Shown here in pieces: positions 46,624 to 56,926 of a stretch of 64,000 nucleotides of DNA. Within the stretch, counting starts at the first letter, position 1. Every line of letters begins with the position of its first letter. A program made the position numbers and the translations under genes. The stretch is from Lineus longissimus. Its lineage: Eukaryota; Nemertea; Pilidiophora; Heteronemertea; Lineidae. Where the stretch lies: positions 19,282,001 through 19,346,000 of the forward strand of contig NC_088316.1 in the NCBI RefSeq assembly GCF_910592395.1, given 5' to 3'. The notes beneath the pieces were generated by a model. It saw nothing but the letters and a program-made list of their open reading frames with translations. It was not told where the DNA came from and did not search any database.

Positions 46624-46972
46624 ACGTACCACTAAACGCCAATCAAAACTGATCCCATTGCGTGAAATTACGGTCTGCCAAGAAGGCACTAATAACCATG
46701 CAGCCTCCGATAAACACCCACACACCAATAGTTCGTATCGAAGGCTGGTTGGCTCTGGCTGACGAAACCTAACGAAACTTTGAACATCCCATTACAATGA
46801 TACAACAATGGGATTAAACATAACATAAAGATTCTGCCAATCATTCAAAATCACATACTGACAAATTGAGTATTAAAAATCTTAAGTACAAACAATATTT
46901 TTTACTTGATTATGAAATATTGGAAACCGCCAGCGCCAGAATTAGAAATGACTTCACTATTGAGTTAGGATT

Positions 46973-47036
46973 GTTGACTTAAAGCGTTCAAGTGTCAATG
47001 CTCACCTTAATGACCGGCAGAACGCTTCAAGTCAAC
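46973..47036. repeat. Imperfect hairpin, 17-bp stem
   Basis: GTTGACTTAAAGCGTTC at 46973-46989 pairs with GAACGCTTCAAGTCAAC at 47020-47036 with one mismatch across a 30-base loop. Confidence 0.7.
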
Positions 47037-47564
47037 TCTCCCACGAACGCCCCTTTACTATTTTTCAGATACCATGTCATACCCTTTACTCCAAACGTAC
47101 ATTCAATATGCCCTTTTACCCCATAAAATGCATGACCAATCTATGATACGAGAAGCCATTTCTGGTGCTACCGCGCGGTTTTCTTTATGAACAGAGCTCT
47201 ACAGCCGAGTTTAATATACTTACATCCAAAACCTGGAATAAATGCAATTTCAAAATACAAAAAAACAAACATGAAACAGGAAACAACGCTTTCGTACTTA
47301 ACCTCTTATGAAATATGTAGACCTCCATGTATACTGGGCCTCACTGGTACATGAAGTATTATACGCAAGCAATAACATGCATTAGCAGTTTACAAAACTC
47401 ACACTTTTGAATCCTCTTGTCCTGTCTGAACCCTGGCTCTCAAAACACCACGGCAGTTGTCGTAAGTTTTCAGACAACAATAGATTAAAAAGATGAATTT
47501 AAGTATCAAAATATAATTCTTCAAATATAACAGTTCAGTTCACATTATTGTCTTGCCGTTGGAC

Positions 47565-47604
47565 AAAGATGCGAATTTATTGTTAAGCAAAAATTCGCAT
47601 CTTT
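47565..47604. repeat. Perfect hairpin, 14-bp stem
   Basis: AAAGATGCGAATTT at 47565-47578 and AAATTCGCATCTTT at 47591-47604 are perfect inverses with a 12-base loop. Confidence 0.8.
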
Positions 47605-48333
47605 TGTTTAGAAATATGCTGACTTTATTATAAGGCACGATAGAAATTGGACACAATATGACTAATCTTCGCTATTGTTGTTGAACTAAGTTAAGTGTAT
47701 TCACTGCATGGCATTGAAAATAGCCCAAACATCTTAATAAAATGCGTATAAAAATCTGAGTACATGCAATCCTTTTAAAAAATCTCGTCTCACCTCAGCT
47801 GATTTCTAGTAATGTAAATGCGTTGAGTACATTGTATATGTAATTTCTTGAATATCAGGCATTCTCGTTCATTGCATGCTATCCCTTATGCAACGTTATA
47901 ATGCCTCCAAATAGATAAATGCAACGAAAATGGAGTGGTCCGCTCAAAATATACAAATATCTGATTGCTTTCATGAAATGTGATGATGAAATGAACAGTC
48001 CAGGCTATACATGTATAACGATGTCCATATCTTGTAATGGCGACTGGTGATATTATCTGTGTTGACTAGAGCCTCGGAAAGCCCCTACACGGCCCATTTG
48101 GAGGGGGGGGGGGTTATAGGCAGGAGCTAGATGGACCCTGTGGTGATTTCGATGTTAGGTAACTCAGGTTTCTTCGAATAAGGGAATAGAATCATTCCTT
48201 ATACACCGGTGTCCATCACCGCTATCGGCCCTTAGTGAAACATATCACATTTAGCTTCAGCCTACAGTCTCCTTTAAACCCATCCGCCGACGTACTAAGT
48301 CTGAACTTGTGAGAATATAACTGGTTGGGCACG

Positions 48334-49459
48334 CTACGAGGGGCTGGTTCTCTCCGACTTGATATCGTCGACCACCTGTTGCAGGTTCCCCTGGGCCTTC
48401 ACGTCGCCCTTCTCTCGCATCACCTTAGCACGTCGGTTCTTGAACCAAACGCGTACCTGCAGAGGAAGTTGAGAAATATTGATTAAGGCGGGTGTTTGGT
48501 AAGAAGAATGTGTTTAGAGCAGTTTAGATAAGAAGTAGTAAAACCTAGTCAAACTATGGATATTTGAACACCTTAATACAAAACACCATATTTGAAATTT
48601 GGTTGAAAAGGATCGAACGCCCGACTCTTATTGGAGCAGAATAGTGTGCAAAGTCCTACCGTTTCATCAGTGAGCCCCAATTCCTGAGCAATCTCGTCCC
48701 TATCAGCATAGCTTGGATAGTGTGTGACCTTGAAGATCTCCTCCATGCGTTGCAGTTGTATCAGGCTGAAGACTGTCCTCTTCCTCCGCCGCCGCCAGCC
48801 ACCGTCAGATGGAGAATCGCCATCACCATCTTCTGAGAGCGCCTGCAATAGTAAATATCAAATTTATAGGGCCATCAAGGGTCAGCTTTCGATTATGATA
48901 CAGACCATAGTAGCAATAGGAATTAATTCTCTCCAGACTGATACGCAACACAAATCCCACTTTACTCCACCTAACAGTCCAACCAATAATTTCCTTTGTC
49001 TGAACTTCTTTGTCAACATTTTGATGAACCTACCATTTCCATTTTGATTTGTGACTGCATATCCGGAGTTCCTCGGTGCGACGGTGGATAGTTTGGCAAG
49101 ATCTGGTGGAACTCGTCGAATAGGTCCATTTCACCTGGGGCTGCAAGTATAAGAGAGTCGTCTATAAGCTTCGATTTAAGTAGTAACCGTGAGAGAAAAA
49201 TGGCCGTGAATGCTTTGGACCAAGTTGACGTCATCTTCTCGAATCCGCAGTTCCCTTTACAACAGAGTCAGGACTCTGCCATAAGCCAGCAAGTAGGACT
49301 TAACACAAGTAAGCGGGCTTCTGATCATTCAAATCGGATACCTACCAAACCTGGAATCCGTCGAGTCTCTTCCCTTCCATTTGTCATCTCTCAGGCTCCT
49401 GCCGCTGCTGGACAAGTCGATCGGCTGGGGATCGTCATAGTCCTCTTCAGTCTCGGTCT
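48334..49459 (-). CDS. Homeodomain transcription factor with Lys50 (paired-like helix 3), 5' end unresolved
   Basis: Exons 49459-49346, 49140-49034, 48842-48660 and 48456-48334 join in frame into at least 174 aa plus stop. Order of features: an acidic stretch (ETETEEDYDDPQPIDLSSSG), a hydrophobic motif (MDLFDEFHQILPNYPP), an acidic spacer, then the homeodomain RRKRTVFSLIQLQRMEEI...LGLTDET|VRVWFKNRRAKV. It ends about 25 residues later in SERTSPS. Helix 3 has the canonical W48, F49, N51 and R53, with Lys at position 50 as in Otx, Gsc and Dmbx proteins. I do not recognise the family. The first exon enters with two bases of a split codon, so an upstream exon is missing from my model. Met at GEMDLFDE, in the second listed exon, is an alternative start in good context. 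Confidence 0.82.
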
Positions 49460-49589
49460 CTGAAAACTATAAACAAAACAACCCTTCCGTTGAGCTTCTT
49501 TTTCTTTCTGAATGTCATCCTACTACCCCATGCTGGGTTCATTCTTCTGAATTCTTGGAAATAATCCAATGACGTGCAATATGTTGGAA

Positions 49590-49647
49590 CTAGACTGGTG
49601 CCGCCTGCAGAATGATAACTAGACAGGTGCCGCCTGCAGAATGATAA
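49590..49647. repeat. 29-bp tandem duplication
   Basis: CTAGACTGGTGCCGCCTGCA plus GAATGATAA occurs twice head to tail with one difference, just upstream of the Lys50 homeobox exons. Confidence 0.8.
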
Positions 49648-51442
49648 CCAGGCTACATGATATCGTCTCGTGTTCAAACCTTATAGTCTTAGCCAGTCAA
49701 GCCAATCAAGTACGAAACAGCACACCTGACCATTTGACATTTTAGGCCCTTATATTCGTGGCAAGTATAGAATCCATACTTGCTCATGGCTAACCCATGA
49801 GCTAGATGAACATCAAATGTACATCAATTGTATATTGTTCGGTGGCAAGAATGGCTATCACCAGTAGAAATACAAAATGCAAAGCAGAGATGGCGAAGCC
49901 GAAGTTGACTATTGTTATGAGCAGTGAAGAACAACAAACTCATGAGAATCGCAAGCAACAACACGTGAAACGGAATGCTATAAAACATAAGGCTTTATTT
50001 CTATACAGAACAATGTTCATACAAATGCTTCATGGCGCCCAGAAATCGAAAGACCCGTACAAAGTGTTTCGACGGGACTGGTTGTACCAAGGTCTTATAG
50101 CAGTCAGTCAGAAGACAAATCAATAGGAATATCACGCCCATATACTCGGTCTTAAAACAGTCTGTAGCCGCGATGGATAGTTTATAAACCATGAACCTTC
50201 GAAGGATAAAAGCACAAAGGCATGGGACGACGAAAAGGCAATATGTGTTTGTAGTATAGGCAGGAATGTCAGTTATACAATGACAGGTAATATGGTGTTA
50301 AAATGCATTGAGTACAAATGTTGAATATCAACTGTAACTTAAATTTGCCTCTTTCCTGATCAGCGCCTCTAGTGGTTGAGTTCTGCTCTGGAGAAACAAA
50401 ATGGCCGACTTACGGGGTCAGCCTTTGATGTTTCTCACATCATGTCGGACATGAAGTTGAAATCAACCGAGTCTTCGTCCTTAGCCGGCGAAGTTTGGCA
50501 ACTCCACCGCAAGAGGCGCACTCGTAAGAAAAGAGGCGAATTGACATATGCTAGTATTAGTAATATGAATACATCGCTTTTTCTCCTTTCTTTCACCCCT
50601 CCGTTTCTCAAGAGTATTGGCAACAATCGGAGGGCCAAAACCACTCTTAACCAGTGTAACCCCTGCTTAGGGATCAATAAGCGGTATTTAGACATAACAA
50701 ATGCGACTGAATCTGTAAAAGACCATCTTTACCAATCAGGGGTTAAATAGTCGAAGAATTCCGATGTGCTAACTTCCAAAAAAGTGATCATCTCAGAATT
50801 GTGCAACGGTCAACCCTTGAAACTTCAAGATCACAACAGACATTCTTTACAAAAATCAGCTTGGAATAGATGCCACTATAAGGCTTAAGTACTTGGTCAA
50901 TATATTTAGAATATGAAAATAATATTAAGTACACTTGCTTTAGAATAATCACGACAAGACAATTATTTAAACGAAATGAAATAACTATGGTAATAATTGA
51001 ACATGTACTTGGTTCCGTGGTGCCACACCCAGCACTAACAAAGTTGTGGTCGGGGCCCCTGACTCTGAACCACAGTGTCAGTGAAAGTTATCCCCAGCCT
51101 AAAATGTAAAGCATTGTCAACAAATCTAAAATGGTGCCAGGAGGACATTCATTTAAAGAAAAAACGCGATTGATAACAGAAAGAAGCAGACTCAACCCTC
51201 TCTCCTTTAGCACCAGCTGAAGAACTAATATGTACAAGAAGATCAAAACTCCATGATCTGGAATATTTGGTACTCATTTATAAATGCTTTGCTACAAAAT
51301 GCATAATATACGAATAAAGTTGTTCGTCAGCACATGTTTAGGAATGATTAGATATTTGTAACTGCGCCTCCAACTTCATTCGTCAAATGCTGAAGCTCTC
51401 TCGGAAGGCCAGTCTCACTTCGAATAGTTCCTTGGTTCAAAC
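49648..51442. other. Between zinc-finger stop codon and Lys50 homeobox exons
   Basis: This probably holds the zinc-finger gene's 3' UTR and the missing 5' exon of the homeobox gene. On the reverse strand a GTAAGT donor lies at about 50411-50406, but all three frames before it contain stops, so that exon would be untranslated. No poly(A) signal was clearly assigned. Confidence 0.35.
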
Positions 51443-54400
51443 TCAAACGGGAGTCTTGTGGTTGCGAAAACGTGCTTTACGGAGGTCCGTAGCCGTGGCT
51501 GGATAGTCCGCCTGAGTTGGAACATCTGCGACGGCAGGATATTCGTGAAACGGCTCACTGGCTTCCTCAATCGTAGGAGAATCAGCCTTCCATCTTGGAA
51601 CTTCAGCCCTGGCACCAGAGGAGCCTGGTGGGACGTATGCTTGAGGGTGTGTGTGCTTGATATGGCGTTGGAGGTTCCCGGACTGGGCGAAAGCCCGGCC
51701 ACAGATCTGACATGCATAGGGACGGTCACCAGTATGGGTGCGAGCATGCTTTGAAAGGGTGGAGTAATCCCTAAAAGCGCGGTTGCAGTGGCTACATTTA
51801 TAAGGCATGTCGCCGGTATGGATCCGTTTATGCGTGCGCAACGTTGACCTCTGGGCGAACTTCCGACCACAGAAGTTACAAAAGAATGGCTTCTCTCCTG
51901 TATGGGTCCTGAAGTGCGCGCGCAGGTTTGATCGGCTGCTGAACGACTTCTCACATAGGGTGCAGCTGTAGATTCGGCTCTTAGCATCACTTGTTATCCG
52001 AGTGTACATATCAAACGTATCATCCAACGAAAGGGACAGATCCGATCCTTTGATTTCGTCAGTATCGGCCAGAGGCAACGGCAATGGCGGGAACAACTCG
52101 TCTGGGGACAGTTTCTCTCCTCCCACACTGGAGATTGGTGTGTCTGGGTCGCTATGAATATCGACGTTGCCAATGGATGTTGATCGGTTGCTAGGATTTG
52201 TGAAGCTAGATCTGTTGCTAGGTGGTGTGAAGCTTGATCTGTTGCATGGTGAAGTGAGGCTTGATTCCATTTCATTTTCCTCATCAGATAGTGCGCGCAC
52301 ACCCGCCGTTTCCATGGACCTCACTTTGGGGACAGTCAGTTCTAACGGACCTCCATCTTCTTGGACTTCATTCTTCAAATAAAAGAAAACCTCCATCAGG
52401 CATTTGATATGGTGTCCATGAAAATGTCACTAGTGCTTGATGATTATGGTTTTTGTTAGTAGGAAACGTGACGGTTACCATGGTTATGGTTAGTATCAGA
52501 CGGCGTGTGTGGTGTGTGCGCCAGTAATCCACCGGGTAGTGAGACGTGGAACTACGAGTGTCCTCCATTGACGGTGCTTTGTTGATAGGCGTCCGTGGAT
52601 ATTTCGGTCCGTTTTACCTAACACAGCAACCACCACAAACAACGTTTGACAGGGGTGAGGATTTAGAAGAAAAACACGGGTCGAGCTGCTGAGGCCCTCT
52701 GTCAAAGGAAAAAACCAGCCAGAAAGTTTCTTGAATGGCACTTCAAACTTGCCAGAACACACGTCAGTATGCTCTAGCAGGCATGAGAGGCGGAGGTAAG
52801 CAACAGTAGGAGATGAAGAGGAGAGATGTGCAAAGGATAGGAGGCAAGGCTAGTGGCACAACCACGGCGAATGCAATCTTTGAAAGTTGTAGATCTTGTT
52901 TCTTCTGTTGCACGTGGGGTAGAGGTTTTGTCACCAAACCACATCCGTTTTTTAGTTTCTCTCAAGTTTGATGGGTGCTTCTTAGGTATAGCAGAATCCA
53001 TTTACCAGAGTTGTGCTATCAGAGTGGATACAAGCATTAAAGGGCGAGATAGTAGAGAAGATACCGACGATGACCTAACCTAACATCAAGATGCCATAGC
53101 AAAAAATCGTTAAGATCCCCAATAATCAAGGTTGCTAGATGTGAGGCAAGGTCATTTAGAAAATGGCGGACAAAACCCAAGCCAAGCAAACACTGAAATC
53201 ATCCTCAACCTACCTCGGACACGTCAGCCTCGATATGAGAATCCACCTCATCACGTGACGGTCGTCTGCTCGAGTTGGGTGTTGGAGATGCGGCTGAAGT
53301 CAGGTCAGACCTGAGGTCGATTGCGACTCCTCCGTACATCGGTGTGATGATCTTACTGTGGCAGTTTGTGTTCTTGAGGAGGCCTGTTCCAAGGCTCGTG
53401 GCGATCAGTGGAGGCATGGGAGCAATGACGTCTGAGTGATTTGTTAGAAATGATCGGACAGCCTCGGAGCTGACGCTGGTTGAGGTGATGGGACTCACGG
53501 TGGCGGAGGTTGGTTGGGGTATTCCGAGTCGGACTTGCGCTGTCAAGAGAAATAGGAGACGTTTTATATACCGTTGGAAACAAGTTTATATGTCATCAAG
53601 GAAGTAAAATATTGAACGCTGAAGACAAGATACCGACTGTTGACGTGTGGCTAAAGACATCCGATTATTTGAGTGAGGCTCATCAAGGAGCACGGTTCTG
53701 AAGTCTAAATGAGAAAAACACGCCTAGAGGAGAGTTAGCTGAGAAGTCTTGACTCCGTCTAGCTGGCTCTGTCTCACATGGGAGATGGAAGAAGACATGT
53801 TCCTTTACACTACAAGGAACGTATTGATCCTTACGTGGATGTGAATGAGCCTTCTGTATGGCTGGCTTCGTCGCCTTCTGTGCTTGTTTATGCTCTCTCG
53901 ATCTTTCTCGCGAGATTTTCATCTCGCAAACATTCAGCAGTCTTTTCAACGTAGTAATCTGTTGGTCCCACATGAATCGCAACTGTAATGAAAGATTCAG
54001 AAATTGATACGAGTCATGATACTGTGGACAATTTAAGCTGTTCCATTATACTTTCCGTTGAAGTTGAAGGGTAGTGCAGCACCATTCCTCGTGTGGGTGG
54101 CTATGTATCAGACACGGGTACCAGACCAGCAAATCGAACGTGACCTGAATTCCAGCTTACTGGCAAATGTTTCAACCTCTGCTTTGATGCTGTTATCCGC
54201 TCAACACTTAGTAATTCTCTGCACTTCCCAGTCAAGTGTATGGGAATGACTTGATTTTCGACAAAATACCTTTGTATCATGCTTTGTCCAGGTAAGTACT
54301 TCGTCCTTTGTAAGTGAAGTTGGACTAGGTTCGCCAGGCTGTGGACTATCACCTAGATGGTAAAGTTTAGCACTATAACAAGACTACTGATGACTTACTG

Positions 54401-54479
54401 CTTCCTGTTGCTCCAGCATGCCTCTGAGGAAATCCCTCTGCTCCACAAGGACTTCAAGGTCACCTTTCTCCAACAGACT
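51443..54479 (-). CDS. C2H2 zinc-finger transcription factor with N-terminal coiled coil (5' end unresolved)
   Basis: Exons 54479-54399, 53982-53835, 53539-53214 and 52372-51443 join in frame to 494 aa plus stop. They code first for a coiled coil (VEQRDFLRGMLEQQEA, then WDQQITTLKRLLNVCE) and a basic stretch. Next is a Ser/Thr/Pro-rich region with SDLTSAASPTPNSSRRPS, and a short tandem repeat, NRSSFTPPSNRSSFTNPSN. Four C2H2 fingers at 51970-51647 follow, with TGEKP/TGD linkers: CTLCEKSF, CNFCGRKF, CSHCNRAF and CQICGRAF, each closed by HxxxH. The tail ends RNHKTPV. It is nuclear and DNA-binding by inference. No start codon was found. The first exon enters in phase 0, the same phase in which the upstream homeodomain exons end, so the two sets may be one gene. 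Confidence 0.82.
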
Positions 54480-56926
54480 CTGCAACAGAACACTTGGCGT
54501 TGTAATACAGTTGCACTGACAGTTCTTAACAGAAATGGAACAGAAACCACGATATGCATGTATGCTGTAAGCTGATTTATCATAGCGACCTTCGCACTTC
54601 TGGAACGCCAAAGAGTGTTAAGCTTTTGATGTTCATTTGGGAATGATCTCGAACAAGTTCGGCGTTGCAATGGGAAACTAGTTTGAGCATGCATTGCTAG
54701 GCCAAAGAAGAAACGTTGACAATCATATCATATAAAATCCTGGCTGCATCATCGTCAAAGCTAGAGCCCCACGACAGATTTGATAAGGAATATATCTCTG
54801 TTAGGACTACGGACCAGTGGGATCAGGTCGCTTTGATAAGCCAGAGCAGCCCGTTACAACAAACTTGGCCAAAATTGACCAGCATCCATAAGAACAACAA
54901 GGCGAGATGCGATAGCTTGTCCCATTTGTAGCTTTCCTTTGGTAACTCTCTTTCACAGACTGGTAACTGTTTAACGTTTGAAATATATGACCAAGTTTGG
55001 TAGATGAATCTGTAACAGTTTCTTACAAGCGGGGATGTGCACGCAAGTGGAAGGTGAAATAACGTGCATCGCATGATAGGAAACAAGTTGACGTTTCTTT
55101 AGAATGAATCCGTTTTCCAAACCTTTTGAATTGTACCGACTGTACACTGTGCTTCTCTTGCCTGTAGAGAGGACACACTATGGGAGCCTTCTATAAACAG
55201 CCTCAAATCTCTTCCGAGAAAATAGAGTCGAAAGAGATATGAACACGTGAGATAGTAGTACAGAAGAATGAATGATTGGTAAGAATTAAACTTGACGCAC
55301 TTAAAAAACAAATTAGCACATTGAACAACACTGATTTTCCCTTATAAATTGAGCTTTGGTTGCGAAACAATGATGGGACGTGCAGCTGGGATGGCCAATC
55401 ATGCATGCTTTTAACGTACTGGTAGCATTCGTAGAACATTAAGGTTCGGTTAAATTTGGTTTACCACAAGTCAAGCAGGTCGCCACGATAAATCAGTCTT
55501 GTTTCTCTACATGCTTGCATGCACTACAATTTTATATTTCGAGTAACGCGGGCCAGCTTGTAATTGGAATTTGTAAAATATGGCTGGCTTAAGAGTTCAT
55601 GCATCAAGCACAGTGTGAGTGAGGTTTAGGTCGCACACGGGGAAATTAACTGGTGTCTTTTGGAATACTAGCAGGAGGGATATAAAGTTGTGTTGTGAAG
55701 GTTAGATAGGCGAGAGCAGGAGGGTAGGGGTCGATTCGAGGTAAAGAAAGGTTAAAGTCCACACAAACCCATCCCACGACAGGTTTCACGGTATAAATGT
55801 AGCACAACCTCAGCAAGGTCAGGAGTGGTATCAAGGCAATGTGACACAAAATTGACAAAAGGTGGCACTCAGGTTCGCCGATCACAGTGATAGCTTTTGC
55901 TTAGATTGGACATATCAAATAGATGGCACTGCGTCATAACAATAATAGTCGACCATTTGTTTATATTCGACCGTCATCTCTGACATTGTCTGATCAGTTG
56001 GTAATTTTATGATATTGGCTTAACAATACTTCGACACACTTAACAGGCAGTGCATTTCCGGCCATCGGCGAACGTGAAGATTTTGATTACGAGGAAAGAG
56101 GAAGAAGTGTAATCGAATTAAGTTTTTTTTGGTCATGCAAACTGTCAACAGTGCATGCAATGGAAATCTTGGGAGATCTAGGGTATCTCACTGCTCTAAC
56201 CTATGTCTACAGGAACATCTATAAAACCAAACTCTGCATATGCAAATTAGTGTCAACAGTTATGTTACCAACTAATGGGGTGCTACAAATGGAACAAAAA
56301 CAAACGCAACTCACCTTTAGGAACACATTCTCTGTCCGTTAAGCGTTGCAGTCCAGGTATAAATTAACGCAAAAGAATCGCCAGAACTTCTAGATTACAT
56401 CAAAACTTTAAAAAACGCGATTTGTCGAAGACCGAGAGAAAGAAGAACAGTACCGATGAATGCAATTTGCCATAAAACGCTGGAATTGGTAGGACAAAAC
56501 ATCAACAGGTTAATGGACACCAGGGGGCAGGGAACTCTTTGAGTGAGGGAATCCACCACTGCGATAGGGTGTGGCCTGTCTCACCTCTGGTTACTACCAG
56601 TCGACCGAGGCCTGCCAGTGCACTTGCGACTAAAAAGCCGAATCGTAGGGCTGCTGGCAACGAAATGTATCAGTAAGCCAGCAGCTACATGAAGAAAATT
56701 CGTTGTAAGGGTAGGTTTCCACTTCATGCGATTGAGACATGCATGGATTATCCCTGCACCCAAACCGAACCAACCAACGTTCTCCTCTGCGATATCGCAT
56801 GCACTGTGCGATTCAAGTAAAATCGCATTCAGTGGAAACCTATACCCTCAGCCCATTGCAAGCAGAAGTCGCTACGTTCGACCCCGCTTACAGAATGATG
56901 TTCCTGGACATGAAAGACCAACTTAC
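54480..56926 (-). other. Presumed intron between homeodomain exons and zinc-finger exons
   Basis: I found no phase-compatible exon in this stretch. A short GTGAGT-bordered fragment near 56314-56330 meets a stop in the required frame. Confidence 0.4.

Larger units (their letters stand above)
45918..48333. other. Gene-free stretch with several hairpins
   Basis: I saw no protein gene. It holds the foldback elements listed at 46494, 46973 and 47565 and an 11-G run at 48103-48113. The minus-strand homeobox gene's 3' UTR probably extends into the right end. Confidence 0.45.

Noticed and set aside
50376-50695. Acidic end-of-protein-like sequence SPAKDEDSVDFNFMSDMM on the reverse strand
   Set aside because: The frame upstream shows no acceptor or coding character, and the following donors give the wrong phase for the homeobox exon.
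56300-56420. GTGAGT-bordered fragment as an extra exon of the homeodomain gene
   Set aside because: The nearest acceptors give an in-frame stop in the required phase 0.
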